Below are positions 27,150 to 35,796 of a DNA stretch of 64,000 bases, piece by piece. The position numbers were made by a program, and so were the translations under genes. Position 1 is the stretch's first letter. Every line of letters starts with the position of its first letter. The DNA lies in assembly GCF_000568255.1 (NCBI RefSeq), contig NZ_KK037166.1, positions 8,892,740 to 8,956,739 on the forward strand, read 5' to 3'. Origin of the DNA: Kutzneria sp. 744 (GTDB taxonomy: Bacteria; Actinomycetota; Actinomycetes; Mycobacteriales; Pseudonocardiaceae). The notes beneath the pieces are model-generated. The model made no database searches. It saw only the letters and a list, made by a program, of their open reading frames with translations, and was not told the origin of the DNA.

Positions 27150-27380
27150 TCACATCCTGCCAGCTGCAGAGAACGGCGCCTGCGAGCCTTCCTCCGCACC
27201 CTGGAGGTCGCCGCCGACGTGACCGACGAGTTCGTCGAGCGCTTGGTCGAGGTTGGTGCTGGTCCGGGCCAGTTCGTGCCACCCGGACCGGTGCGACCAC
27301 AACGGCGTTGGGGCCGGCTCGTCGCCGGCGTGGTCGGGTAACCAGGGCTTGATCACCTGCACCGCGCCATCGAAGCGCAC
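27150..27380 (-). CDS. Possible small hypothetical protein
   Basis: A 76-codon frame from GTG 27380, with a plausible amphipathic reading (QVIKPWLPDHAG, then LDQALDELVGHVGG) and mostly G/C third positions. It lies 23 bp downstream of the acetyltransferase gene, in the same direction. No ribosome site and no family match. If it is not real, 27090-27403 is simply intergenic. Confidence 0.3.
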   Translation of the reverse strand: MRFDGAVQVIKPWLPDHAGDEPAPTPLWSHRSGWHELARTSTNLDQALDELVGHVGGDLQGAEEGSQAPFSAAGRM

Positions 27381-27403
27381 GGCGGGCCGGTCACCATCGG
27401 ATG

Positions 27404-28309
27404 TCAGGGGTGGCTGGCGCGCCATTGGTCGGCTGTGCCGATGGGTCGCATTCCGGCGTGGTTGTAGACGGCGATGGCGTGGGTGTTGTTGTGGGTGTCC
27501 ACGTCGACGCCGGCTGTGGTGTGTCCGCGGTCGCGCAATCTGGCGAAGGCGGAGCTGAGCAGGGCGGTGGCGATGCCGCGCCCGCGTGCCTCGGGAAGTA
27601 CTCCCAGCCAGGCGATCCAGGCGCGGTCGGCCGGTGCGCGGGCGATGACGGCGCCGACGGGGTTGCCGGCTGATTCGGCCAGTAGCCACAACGATGTGTC
27701 GTGGCCGTCGCGTTGTTGTTGATCGGTCAGGAAGTCTTGGAAATCGCGTCGGTGATGGTTCCAGTGGCCGGCGATGGCGGTTTCGAGGACGTGGTGGATG
27801 GTCGCCATGTCGGCGCGAGAGGTCGCGGGGCGCACGCGTACGTCGGCCGGCGTTGGTGGGGCGGTGTGGTCGATCAGGTCGGCGATCATCCTGGTGTAGC
27901 TGTGGATCTTGGTCCAGCCCGCGGAGCGCAACGCTGGGATGGCGGGGGAGCGGGGCAGTTGGAACAGCGTCACGGGGCTGTTCGGTGCGGCGCGGTCGGT
28001 GAGGGTCCAGTGGTGGACTGCGTCCAGGAGTGTGCGGGCGAGGGCGGTGGCCGTGTCGCCGGGCGCTACGCGCAGTTGGGCGCGTAGTTGTCCTGGTTGC
28101 GGCGCTGGGTGGCACAGGACCACGCCGGTGATCCCGGTGTCGTCGACGCTGACGAGGCTTCGTGTGCCTAGGGTCAAGCCGGGGGCGTGCAGCAGGTCGG
28201 TGATGTCGGCGGCCGAGGTTTCCGGTCGGCCGACCTCGGCCGTGTCGGCGGCGCGGTAGAGGGCGAGCAGTGCGTGGGCGTCGTCGTTGGTCGCAGGCCG
28301 CAGGATCAC
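27404..28309 (-). CDS. Tandem-GNAT acetyltransferase (MshD-like)
   Basis: A 301-residue protein with two GNAT-fold halves. The C-terminal half has the acetyl-CoA loop EARGRGIATALL after WIAWLGVLPE, then a VDVDTHNNTHAIAVYNHAGM block typical of GNAT enzymes; the N-terminal half is degenerate. The two-domain plan and length resemble mycothiol synthase MshD, but the same plan occurs in many acetyltransferases of unknown substrate, so I give no symbol. GTG 28309 is chosen because homology starts at VILRPATNDD; the frame continues 26 codons upstream without similarity. Confidence 0.75.
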   Translation of the reverse strand: MILRPATNDDAHALLALYRAADTAEVGRPETSAADITDLLHAPGLTLGTRSLVSVDDTGITGVVLCHPAPQPGQLRAQLRVAPGDTATALARTLLDAVHHWTLTDRAAPNSPVTLFQLPRSPAIPALRSAGWTKIHSYTRMIADLIDHTAPPTPADVRVRPATSRADMATIHHVLETAIAGHWNHHRRDFQDFLTDQQQRDGHDTSLWLLAESAGNPVGAVIARAPADRAWIAWLGVLPEARGRGIATALLSSAFARLRDRGHTTAGVDVDTHNNTHAIAVYNHAGMRPIGTADQWRASHP

Positions 28310-28409
28310 CCCGGCACACTGGCATCCGGCGGGAGCGTCGAACAACCGTGAATGCGCTCTGCTGCCGCGAGTTCTGCGCACGAACATTCAGTGCCGGCGC
28401 CTTGGGGGG

Positions 28410-28994
28410 TCACGCAGGGCTGGGCCGTGCCCCTCTGAGAGCCGCGTCGATCACCGCGTGCACGTGGTCGACGCTCAGCGGAGCGGTGCGCAGCAGCAAC
28501 CGGTAGTACAGCGGCGCGTAGAGGGCCTCCACCGCGGCGGCGATGTCGACATCGGCGCGGATCTGTCCGTCCCGCTGGGCCTTTTCCAGGCGCTGACGCC
28601 GCGGTCCCTCAGCGCGGTCAACGAGCTGTTCGGCCAGACCACGAGCCACCGCGTCATCCGCTTGCGCCTCAGCGATGAGGCCCGTGTAGAAGCGGGCGAA
28701 ATCCGAACGGAACAGGTCGGTGACCGCGGTCATCTGCGTCGTGAGGTCAGCGACCACGTCGCCGGTGTCGGGCATCTCGCTGACCGCGCCCACCGCGTCG
28801 GCGAGCACGTCGAGCAGCAGCGCACCCTTGGAAGGCCACCACCGGTAGATGGTCTGCTTGCCGACACCGGCCCGGGCCGCGATGGCGTCGATGGTCACCT
28901 TCGCCGGCCCACGATCCAGCGCCAGCTCGTAGGCGGCTTCGAGGATCGCCCGGTGTGCCCGCTGGCTGCGGCGCGCGGCGTTCGGCGACTTCAT
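28410..28994 (-). CDS. TetR-family repressor
   Basis: A 194-residue TetR regulator. The N-terminal helix-turn-helix reads ILEAAYELALDRG, VTIDAIAARAGVGKQTIYRW, WPSKGALLLDVL; the rest is an all-helical ligand domain. It is divergent from the RibD-like reductase gene at 29102. The intergenic region has two copies of a 22-bp palindrome (CGAGACG-N8-CGTCTCG), one near each gene, so it almost certainly represses both. The inducer is unknown. Confidence 0.9.
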   Translation of the reverse strand: MKSPNAARRSQRAHRAILEAAYELALDRGPAKVTIDAIAARAGVGKQTIYRWWPSKGALLLDVLADAVGAVSEMPDTGDVVADLTTQMTAVTDLFRSDFARFYTGLIAEAQADDAVARGLAEQLVDRAEGPRRQRLEKAQRDGQIRADVDIAAAVEALYAPLYYRLLLRTAPLSVDHVHAVIDAALRGARPSPA

Positions 28995-29009
28995 GCAGCG
29001 ATCCTACTC

Positions 29010-29031
29010 CGAGACGAGAAGAGACGTCTCG
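29010..29031. promoter_or_regulatory. TetR operator copy 1
   Basis: CGAGACG (29010-29016), 8 bases, then CGTCTCG (29025-29031). It lies 16 bp upstream of the TetR ATG, the place for autorepression. A TTGACA hexamer at 29034-29039 next to it could be the -35 of the divergent reductase promoter. Confidence 0.75.
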
Positions 29032-29066
29032 TCTTGACACCGGGCTCGCCAGAGAGCACTCTCTTG

Positions 29067-29088
29067 CGAGACGATACGAACCGTCTCG
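29067..29088. promoter_or_regulatory. TetR operator copy 2
   Basis: CGAGACG (29067-29073), 8 bases, then CGTCTCG (29082-29088): the same 7-8-7 layout as copy 1. It ends just before the GAGGAG ribosome site of the reductase gene (ATG 29102). Confidence 0.75.
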
Positions 29089-29101
29089 TGAGGAGTTCGC
29101 G

Positions 29102-29641
29102 ATGCAGATCCTGGCCCGCCAGTGCGTGACCGCCGACGGCTACGTGACCACGCCGGACGGGTGGCCGCCGCAGGTGATCGATCCCGCCCACGGTCCCGGC
29201 AGCCACGGCATCCGGGACTTCATCGCCGGCTGCGAAGCCGTGCTGATGGGGCGCACCACCTTCGAGCCCGCGCTGACCGCCGACCGCTGGCCGTGGCCGG
29301 ACCTGAAGGTGTATGTGCTCGGCTCCCACCGCACGCCCGGCGCGCCCGACGACGTGGTCTTCGACAGCGACCCCGGCCGGCTGCTGGAGCGGCTGCGCGC
29401 CGACAACACCGGCCGCGACGTCCACCTCGTCGGCGGCCCGAGCACCATCGAGACCTTCCGCGCGCTCGGCGCGGTGGACAGGCTGGAACTGGTGGTGCTG
29501 CCGTTCATGGTCGGCGCGGGGATGCGGCTGACGGAGTCGCTGGATCCCGCCACGACGCTGTCCTACGAGAGCTCGCGCGGCCTGCCCGGTGGCTCGGTGG
29601 AGATCGTCTACTCGCTGCGCGCCCAGCCGCAAGGTGGTTAA
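29102..29641 (+). CDS. RibD C-terminal/dihydrofolate-reductase-like protein
   Basis: A 179-residue member of the RibD C-terminal domain family (DHFR fold). It shows MQILARQCVTADGYVTTPDGW, the GRTTFE loop, VHLVGGPSTIETFRALG and a LPFMVGAGMRL strand. Such stand-alone proteins are NADPH-binding reductases of unknown substrate, widely present in actinomycetes. It is under the TetR operators, with GAGGAG as ribosome site. Its TAA overlaps the stop of the convergent, related gene at 29638 (TTAA). Confidence 0.85.
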   Translation: MQILARQCVTADGYVTTPDGWPPQVIDPAHGPGSHGIRDFIAGCEAVLMGRTTFEPALTADRWPWPDLKVYVLGSHRTPGAPDDVVFDSDPGRLLERLRADNTGRDVHLVGGPSTIETFRALGAVDRLELVVLPFMVGAGMRLTESLDPATTLSYESSRGLPGGSVEIVYSLRAQPQGG

Positions 29642-30210
29642 ACCGCTATGCGGTAACGCAGATGCGTGGCGTTGCGGCCTTCGAGGCGTCGGACGGGCTC
29701 CAGCTCGACGTGGCCGAGGCCGGTCGGCTCGAACAGCCGCCGCCCGCCACCCAGCAGCACGGGGACGAGGTGCAGTTCGAGTTCGTCGAGCTGGCCCGCG
29801 GCCAGTAGGGCCTGGGCCGCACCCGCGCCATGGACCAGCACGGCTCGGTCACCCGCCGCTTCGCGGGCCTCGTCGGCGCAGGCGTTGACGTCGGTGTAGA
29901 ACTTCGCGCTGCCGGGGGGCGTGTCGGCGGGGTCGATGGTGTGGGTCAGGACGTTGATCGGCACGCCGTCGTGATGGTCGCCGTTCCAGCGCTTGGCCAG
30001 CTCGAACGTGCGGCGGCCGGATATCACGGCGCCGGTCGACGCGGCCTCGGCGTACACCTGCCCGTTGACCCCCTCGGACATCCGGTCGTCAAGCCAGTTG
30101 AACAGCCGCCCGCCGCCGCGGCCGAGCTCCTGGCCCGGGCGGTCGTCCGGCCCGGTGATGTACCCGTCGACCGACATGGACATGTAGAGCCGCAGCGGTG
30201 TCCTACTCAT
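29638..30210 (-). CDS. RibD C-terminal/dihydrofolate-reductase-like protein
   Basis: A 190-residue paralogue-type neighbour of the preceding gene. It has LRLYMSMSVDGYITGPDDRPG, the SGRRTFELA loop, LVHGAGAAQALLAAGQ (the dinucleotide GGG/GAGxAA region) and LVPVLLGGGRRLF. It belongs to the larger dihydrofolate-reductase-family subgroup rather than to the same subgroup as 29102. ATG 30210 follows a GGAGCACCCC stretch. Reductase activity is probable, substrate unknown. Confidence 0.85.
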   Translation of the reverse strand: MSRTPLRLYMSMSVDGYITGPDDRPGQELGRGGGRLFNWLDDRMSEGVNGQVYAEAASTGAVISGRRTFELAKRWNGDHHDGVPINVLTHTIDPADTPPGSAKFYTDVNACADEAREAAGDRAVLVHGAGAAQALLAAGQLDELELHLVPVLLGGGRRLFEPTGLGHVELEPVRRLEGRNATHLRYRIAV

Positions 30211-30290
30211 GGGGTGCTCCCTGGCTGTTCTGAAGTGCGGTCATCACTGCGTCGAACAAGAGCAGCCGCGATCGACACTTCGAGCCAAGT

Positions 30291-31049
30291 TCAGCCGCGG
30301 CGGCGGTCCCGCACGTACACGGTGGCCGGCTTGCCCTCGCCGGAGCTGCGGCGGGTGACCTCGAACAGGGTGGTGGCGGTGACGAGGTCGCTGAGCTTGG
30401 AGTAGCCGTAGGTGCGGGAGTCGAAGTCGGGGCGCTGCTTGGTGACGATGTTGCCGACGCCGGACAGGGAGGCCCAGCCGTCGTCGTCGGAGGCGGCCTC
30501 GACGGCGCCGCGGAGCAGGGTGACGAGGGCGGCGTCGCCCTTGAGCTGGGGAGCGGTCTTGCGCGGGGCGGTCGTCTCGGCGGGGGCGGCGGTGCTCTCG
30601 GCGTAGGCGAGGTTCTCGACGTAGATGAACTTGTCGCAGGCGGCGACGAAAGGCTTGGGCGTCTTGCGCTCGCCGAAGCCGTAGACGGTCAGGCCGGACT
30701 CGCGCAGCCGGGCGGCGAGGCGGGTGAAGTCGGAGTCGCTGGAGACGATGCAGAATCCGTCGAAACGGTCGGAGTACAGCAGATCCATGGCGTCGATGAC
30801 CATGGCGGCGTCGGTGGCGTTCTTGCCGGTCGTGTACGCGAACTGCTGAATCGGCTGGATCGACTGGGCCAGCAGGTGGTCCTTCCAGCCCTTCAGGTTG
30901 GTGCCCGTCCAGTCGCCGTAGGCCCGTTTGACGTGCGCGGTGCCGTACTTGGCCACCTCGGCCAGCAGGGCCTCGATGATCGAGGACTGCGCGTTGTCCG
31001 CGTCGATGAGCACCGCCAACTTCGCGGTGTTCTCGCTGGTCACGGCCAT
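30291..31049 (-). CDS. NYN-domain ribonuclease-like protein with OST-HTH/LOTUS domain
   Basis: A 252-residue protein. Residues 8-145 form a NYN (PIN-like) domain with metal-binding aspartates in VLIDADNAQ, GKNATDAAMVIDAMD and VSSDSDFTRL. A Thr/Ala/Pro linker follows, then residues ~170-240 form an OST-HTH/LOTUS domain with the ending YGYSKLSDLVTA and VRDRRRG. NYN domains are RNases and LOTUS domains bind RNA, so it probably acts on RNA in the cytoplasm. Stand-alone gene starting at ATG 31049. Confidence 0.9.
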   Translation of the reverse strand: MAVTSENTAKLAVLIDADNAQSSIIEALLAEVAKYGTAHVKRAYGDWTGTNLKGWKDHLLAQSIQPIQQFAYTTGKNATDAAMVIDAMDLLYSDRFDGFCIVSSDSDFTRLAARLRESGLTVYGFGERKTPKPFVAACDKFIYVENLAYAESTAAPAETTAPRKTAPQLKGDAALVTLLRGAVEAASDDDGWASLSGVGNIVTKQRPDFDSRTYGYSKLSDLVTATTLFEVTRRSSGEGKPATVYVRDRRRG

Positions 31050-31154
31050 CTCGCGCTCCCCGTTCAGTCCCAGGTGGACGGTGTCTCAACATGAGACGTC
31101 CGGCCGTTGTGCACCGACCTAGGCTAGAGGCTCGCACGGGGACAGGAGCGCCGC

Positions 31155-31757
31155 ATGAGCACCGAGTCGAGCCACCCGAGCACCGTGCGCCGGATCGCCG
31201 GCCCGGAGGCGTTGGCCCTGGCGGACATGGTCGCCGTGTTCGACGACCTCCAGACCGTGCTGCGCTGCTGCGAGCGTTTGGTAGCCGAACTGGCCGACGA
31301 CGACGCCGACTCGATCGTGATCGAGGGCGTCTGGACCACGGCCACGCTCTCGTACGCCCGCTGCTTCGCCGACGCGGGCGGCGGCAGGCTCACCGACGAT
31401 GACGTCAGTGGCCTGCCGCTGAAAGGCGAGGTCCTCGAATGGCACAAGCTGCTCCGCCAACTGCGCGAGCACTACGCCTCCGAGGCCCTCAACCCCCGCG
31501 CCCGCTTCGAGGTCGGCGCCGCCGAAACCCCCGACGGCCAGGTCGGCGGCATCGCCATCACCTCCGTCGACCAGGCCGTCCTCGACGACGTCACCGTCCG
31601 CCAGACCGGCGCCCTCGCCTACGAGCTGACCCGCCTGCTCGACAAGCGCATCAACGAGCAGCAGCAGCGCGTCCTCACCGCCGCCCGCGCCCTGCCCGCC
31701 AAGGACCTGGCCGCGCTACCGCTGATCGACCTCGTCGGCCCCGACCCGGACCAGTGA
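31155..31757 (+). CDS. Conserved actinobacterial hypothetical protein
   Basis: A 200-residue soluble protein, mostly helical, with acidic surface segments (VAELADDDADS, RLTDDDVSG). A HKLLRQLREHYASEALNPRARFEVG block may be a nucleotide- or lipid-contact helix, but I recognise no family. ATG 31155 with GGACAGGAGC upstream. It is divergent from the NYN gene, with 105 bp between, so the two may share control. Not related to the HicAB module that converges on it. Confidence 0.65.
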   Translation: MSTESSHPSTVRRIAGPEALALADMVAVFDDLQTVLRCCERLVAELADDDADSIVIEGVWTTATLSYARCFADAGGGRLTDDDVSGLPLKGEVLEWHKLLRQLREHYASEALNPRARFEVGAAETPDGQVGGIAITSVDQAVLDDVTVRQTGALAYELTRLLDKRINEQQQRVLTAARALPAKDLAALPLIDLVGPDPDQ

Positions 31758-31768
31758 CCCCCGAAGGC

Positions 31769-31987
31769 TCAGGCGGCGTCGACGGTGGTCGCGATGACCG
31801 TCCTCGGGCTGGGCAGCGGCTCCCCGCGTTCGCGCATGACGTCGAGGTGGCCCTGGATGGCCTGCCGCATCTCCTGCAAGGTCTCCTCGGGGGTGTCGCC
31901 GAGGGCCACGCACCCGGGCAGGTCGGGAGACCACGCGCCGTAGCCGCCGTCCTCGGCCCGTTCGACGATGATCGCGAACGTGCTCAC
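31769..31987 (-). CDS. hicB: HicB-type antitoxin
   Basis: A 72-residue HicB: FAIIVERAEDGGYGAWSPDL then PGCVALGDTPEETLQEMRQA is the textbook partial RNase-H fold of HicB, and the GHLDVMRERGEPLPSP helix ends it. A C-terminal DNA-binding domain is absent, so this is the short form. GTG 31987 follows a strong AGGAGG and overlaps the hicA stop by 4 bp (GTGA). It neutralises the HicA mRNA interferase. Confidence 0.85.
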   Translation of the reverse strand: MSTFAIIVERAEDGGYGAWSPDLPGCVALGDTPEETLQEMRQAIQGHLDVMRERGEPLPSPRTVIATTVDAA

Positions 31988-32181
31988 TGTGACCTCCTGC
32001 CAAGTCCGGCCTGTTTCAGGATGCTGCGCTCCGTGCCGACTGGCAAGTCCTTGCTCGGCTTGCCCGCCACGGTCACGACACCTGGCCTGGTCGGGTGCAC
32101 GTAGTGTCGATGGCTCCCGGTCGTTCGATGTAGCCGCCATCCGTCCGCCTCGATCAGCTTGATGATCTCGCTTACCTTCAA
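31984..32181 (-). CDS. hicA: HicA-type toxin (mRNA interferase)
   Basis: A 65-residue HicA with the double-stranded-RNA-binding-like fold: KVSEIIKLIEADGWRLHRTT, then GSHRHYVHP with the catalytic His, and the VAGKPSKDLPVGTERSILKQ tail. The start is TTG 32181: it overlaps the upstream stop by 4 bp (TTGA) and matches the family N-terminus. A GTG at 32187 is the alternative. It forms an operon with hicB and with the gene before it. Confidence 0.85.
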   Translation of the reverse strand: MKVSEIIKLIEADGWRLHRTTGSHRHYVHPTRPGVVTVAGKPSKDLPVGTERSILKQAGLGRRSQ

Positions 32182-32585
32182 CGGCACTGGTCCGCCGCCC
32201 CGACCAGTTCCGCACCCACAAGCGTGGCCAACAGCTCCTCCACCTCGTCGGCGGTGAACACCACGACCGCCTGCTGGTCCTCGGGCAGGAGCAGGTAGAG
32301 CTCCATCGGCAGGCGCGGGGCGCGGGGGTTGACCCACCACTGGTGGGGGTGCACGCCGAGCAGCCAGTCGCCGTACGAGGCGTGGCGGCAGGGGACGCCG
32401 AGGCTGTCGCCCTCGCGGAGGGCCTCGACGAGCTCGTCGATGTGCTGGCCGCGCACGGTGATGGTGAACGCGGGGGCCTCGGTGAGGCGGATGGTGACGA
32501 GACGGGACCGCCGGTCGTGCCGGACGGTGGTGACGGTGGGGGAGCCGTCGGTCAAACGACAACGAACGGACTTGGGTGCGAACAT
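32178..32585 (-). CDS. Hypothetical protein, first gene of the hicAB operon
   Basis: A 135-residue protein. The first 75 residues look beta-rich (VRCRLTDGSP, RSRLVTIRLTEAPAFTITV). The middle contains SYGDWLLGVHPHQWWVNPRAP and the end is an acidic helix (FTADEVEELLATLVGAELVG). Its stop overlaps the hicA TTG by 4 bp, so all three genes are coupled. I recognise no family. It could be an extra regulatory or target-linked partner of the toxin pair, or an unrelated gene the pair joined. Confidence 0.7.
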   Translation of the reverse strand: MFAPKSVRCRLTDGSPTVTTVRHDRRSRLVTIRLTEAPAFTITVRGQHIDELVEALREGDSLGVPCRHASYGDWLLGVHPHQWWVNPRAPRLPMELYLLLPEDQQAVVVFTADEVEELLATLVGAELVGAADQCR

Positions 32586-32677
32586 TGGTGTGCCTCAAAG
32601 GGTTCGTAAGCCATGGGCTACCGAACCCTTCGCGGGACAACGCCTCGCGGCCCGTGTGACCGGGCTTGGGACCTACC

Positions 32678-34018
32678 TTAGCGGCTGGGCACGGGATCGA
32701 GGTTGTCGATCACCCCGTCGGTTGACGCGACGGCCTTCGAACGGCGTAGGTGCACGAGGGTGAAGACGGCGGTGACGAGGTAGGCGATGAGGTACTCGTT
32801 GCGGGTCACGACGTCGCCGGGCCAGTTGATGGCCCAGATGCCGGTGGCGGCCCGGGCACCGGGGTCGTGCACGGGGAAGCTGACGGGCCAGGCGAAGGCG
32901 GTGATGTAGACGTAGGCGGTGAGCACCCACATGGACGGCCGCCGCGTGGTCAGGGCCCGGTGCAGGGCGAACACGGCCAGCGGCACGAACCACACCCAGT
33001 GGTGCGACCACGAGTAGGGCGACACGGCGGTGGAGCAGAGCCCGATGACGCTGACGGCCAGCAGCTCCTCGCCGCGACGGTGCGCGACGACGGCGGCCCA
33101 GAAGCCGAGGGCGCCGATGAGCAGCGCCAGCACGACCCAGATGTTCTGGGTGGCCTCGGGCGGCGACACCAGCCGGGCCAGGAAGCCCCGCAGCGTCTGG
33201 TTGCCGGTCGACCAGACGTCACCCACTCGGGCGACCTCGCTGAACTTCTGCCCGACCCAGTAGGCGTACGCGTCGTGGGGCTTGAGGACGAAACCGAGCG
33301 CGATGGTGCCGACGAAGCTGGCCATGGCCACCCCGGCCGCCTTGAACTGCCTGGTCAGCAGCAGGTACGGGATGAACACGAGCGGCGTCAGCTTGATGCC
33401 GGCGGCGATGCCGACGCCGACGCCCATCCAGTTGGACTTGCGGGTGCGCAGCAGGTCGGCGACCACGATGGCCAGCAGCAGGACGTTGATCTGCCCCAGG
33501 TAGAAGGTGGTCCGCACCGGCTCGAACATCAACGCCAGCACGGTGCCCAGCACCACGATGCCAACCGCCGCGCGGTCCCGCCGATACCCCATCCAGCGCC
33601 AGCACCGCGCCACCGAGAACAGCAGCAGGAGCACGGTCACGGCGGTGTACACGATCTCGGTGCCCAGCAGCGGCAGCAGCGCCAGCGGGGCGAAGATGAT
33701 CGCGGCGAACGGCGTGTAGGTGAACATCAGGCTGGCCACCAGCGGGTGGTCGTACAGCGGCCGCCCGTCCAGCACGGCCACGCCGCCGGCCCGGTACACC
33801 TCCAGGTCGATGGTCATCCACATGCCGACCGGCCAGATGATCGAGCACACCACGAACCACAGCAGCACGGCGGCGATCAGCCACGGCGTCGCCCGCCGCA
33901 GCCACACGGGGACGTTCAGCGCCGCGGTTCGATGACCCTGCCTGTCCTCGGTCGGCCTGGGCAGGAAAGAGTCGGCGACCCGGGCCCAGAATCCACGGGT
34001 GGTCTGCACGTCCGACAC
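32678..34018 (-). CDS. GT87 (DUF2029) polyprenol-phosphomannose mannosyltransferase-like protein
   Basis: A 446-residue membrane glycosyltransferase with about ten to twelve helices. After the first helix comes the DLEVYRAGGVAVLDGRPLYD loop with the conserved acidic residues of the GT87/GT-C fold, then TYTPFAAIIFAPLALLP, FYLGQINVLLLA and the SPYSWSHHWVWFVPL segment. Actinobacterial relatives add alpha-1,2 mannoses to lipoglycans using polyprenol-phosphate-mannose on the outer face of the membrane. GTG 34018 has AAGGAG 4 bp upstream, which decides the start; the open frame is much longer. Confidence 0.9.
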   Translation of the reverse strand: MSDVQTTRGFWARVADSFLPRPTEDRQGHRTAALNVPVWLRRATPWLIAAVLLWFVVCSIIWPVGMWMTIDLEVYRAGGVAVLDGRPLYDHPLVASLMFTYTPFAAIIFAPLALLPLLGTEIVYTAVTVLLLLFSVARCWRWMGYRRDRAAVGIVVLGTVLALMFEPVRTTFYLGQINVLLLAIVVADLLRTRKSNWMGVGVGIAAGIKLTPLVFIPYLLLTRQFKAAGVAMASFVGTIALGFVLKPHDAYAYWVGQKFSEVARVGDVWSTGNQTLRGFLARLVSPPEATQNIWVVLALLIGALGFWAAVVAHRRGEELLAVSVIGLCSTAVSPYSWSHHWVWFVPLAVFALHRALTTRRPSMWVLTAYVYITAFAWPVSFPVHDPGARAATGIWAINWPGDVVTRNEYLIAYLVTAVFTLVHLRRSKAVASTDGVIDNLDPVPSR

Positions 34019-34097
34019 TGCGCTCCTTCGTGAAATGCCCACGATCGGGCGCTTGACCAGCCAGTTCGGGGATTGCTGTCCAAGGTAACACGGGTCG

Positions 34098-35678
34098 CTA
34101 ATACAGGGCCGAGTACCCCGGATCGACCCGGACATGCAGCACGGTGGGCCCGCTCGCCCGCACGGCCGTGGCCAGCGCCTCCTCCAGCTCCTCGGGCCGT
34201 TCCACCAGGCGCGATCGGCAGCCCATGCCGGCCGCCAGCGCGCAGAAGTCGAGGCCGCCGAGCTCGATCCCGGGCGCCTTGGCCACGCCCGCGCTGTCGG
34301 CCATCGACCGCAGCGCCGCGTACTGGGCGTTGTCCAGCACGACAAACGTGACCGAGGCGTGTTCTTTGGCCGCGGTCCACAGCGCCTGGATGCCGTACAT
34401 CGCCGAGCCGTCGCCGACGACCGCGATCACCGGCCGTTCCGGGGCGGCCAGCGACACCCCGACCGCGCCGGGCAGGCCGTAGCCGAGCACGCCGCTGGCG
34501 ATGGTGAAGAAGCCACGGCCGCGAGCCGTGATCGGCAGGTGTTCACGCAGGTCGTTGCGGTGACTCGGGATCTCCTCGACGACAACGCCGTCGGCCGGCA
34601 GCGCCCGCCGGATCGCCGCCAGCACGAATGCCCCGGTCATCGGGATGGTCGGTACCGGTTCCACAGCCCGTTCCCGCACGGCCGGCGCCGGTCGTGACGA
34701 CGGCTCGACCAGCTCGGTCAGGGCCCGGATCGCCCGCTTGGGCGTCGACAGCAGTCCGGCCCCGGCCGGCGCCCAGGACAGGACCGTCGGATCGTCGTGC
34801 ACGAGGTGCAGCGGCGGCAGCTCCGGGCCGTCGGCCGGCGTCTGGACGTGATAGACGAACGCGGGCGCCCCGATCACCACCACGCAGTCGTACGCCTGCA
34901 ACGTCTGCCGCAGTTGCCGGTCGGCCGGCGGCAGGAAACCCGCGAACAACGGGTGGTCCTCGGGAAACGAGCAGCGCGACGACATCGGCGACGCCCACAC
35001 CGCCGCCTTGGTGCGCTCGGCCAGCGCCACGGCGTCCTCGACGGCGTCGTCCGCGTCCACCGAGGCCCCGACGACGATCGCCGGCCGCTCGGCGACGTCC
35101 AGGGCCGACGCGATCACTCGAATGGCCGCCGCGTCCGGCCCGAAGCCGGCGACCGGCGGACGTGACGGAACGTCAACTCCGGGCTGATCCCAGTCGTCCA
35201 CCGGCACCGACACGAAAACCGGCCCGTACGGCGGTTGGGTCGCCAGGTGCAGCCCTCGGGCCAACGCCGCCGGCACGTCCGCGGCCCGAGCCGGCTGCGC
35301 GCTCCACTTCACGTAGGGACGGGGAAATTCCGGCGCGTCGACCGCACCCAGGAACGGCTCGCCGTTGAGCAGCGACCGTGCCTGCTGACCGGCGATCACC
35401 AGCAGTGGCGACCGGTTGCGGAACGCCGTGACCAGGCTGCCCAAACCGTGGCCGACGCCGCCGGAGGAGTGCAGGTTGACCACCGCCGGACGGCCGCTGA
35501 ACTGCGCGTAACCGTCGGCCATCGCCACCACCGACGACTCGTGCAGGCCCAGCACGTATCTGAAGTCGTCCGGCCAGTCGGCCAGGAACGGCAGCTCGGT
35601 CGAGCCGGGGTTGCCGAACACCGTTGTGCAGCCCCAGCTTCGCAGCAGATTCCGCGTCACATCCCGGACAGACGCCAT
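34098..35678 (-). CDS. Benzoylformate decarboxylase-like ThDP enzyme
   Basis: A 526-residue ThDP-dependent decarboxylase. N-terminal pyrimidine domain with GNPGSTELPFL and LHESSVVAMADGYAQ (conserved Glu), NLHSSGGVGHGLGSL as in MdlC, a central domain, and the ThDP/Mg motif GDGSAMYGIQALWTAAKE...DNAQY. Benzoylformate decarboxylase turns phenylglyoxylate into benzaldehyde; related enzymes take other aromatic or branched 2-oxo acids. The ATG at 35678 lacks a ribosome site, but TAGACT, a good -10, ends 7 bp before it, so the message is probably leaderless. A longer frame to 35702 is unlikely. Confidence 0.85.
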   Translation of the reverse strand: MASVRDVTRNLLRSWGCTTVFGNPGSTELPFLADWPDDFRYVLGLHESSVVAMADGYAQFSGRPAVVNLHSSGGVGHGLGSLVTAFRNRSPLLVIAGQQARSLLNGEPFLGAVDAPEFPRPYVKWSAQPARAADVPAALARGLHLATQPPYGPVFVSVPVDDWDQPGVDVPSRPPVAGFGPDAAAIRVIASALDVAERPAIVVGASVDADDAVEDAVALAERTKAAVWASPMSSRCSFPEDHPLFAGFLPPADRQLRQTLQAYDCVVVIGAPAFVYHVQTPADGPELPPLHLVHDDPTVLSWAPAGAGLLSTPKRAIRALTELVEPSSRPAPAVRERAVEPVPTIPMTGAFVLAAIRRALPADGVVVEEIPSHRNDLREHLPITARGRGFFTIASGVLGYGLPGAVGVSLAAPERPVIAVVGDGSAMYGIQALWTAAKEHASVTFVVLDNAQYAALRSMADSAGVAKAPGIELGGLDFCALAAGMGCRSRLVERPEELEEALATAVRASGPTVLHVRVDPGYSALY

Positions 35679-35796
35679 GATCGTGAGTCTAACCTCGGAC
35701 AACTACCTTCCGTCACCACGATGAGCGTTGGGCGGATCGAGCTCATCGGCAAAAGTCGTGTGGCGCGGTCGGCCGCGGTGGGCCAAGCTGATCACC

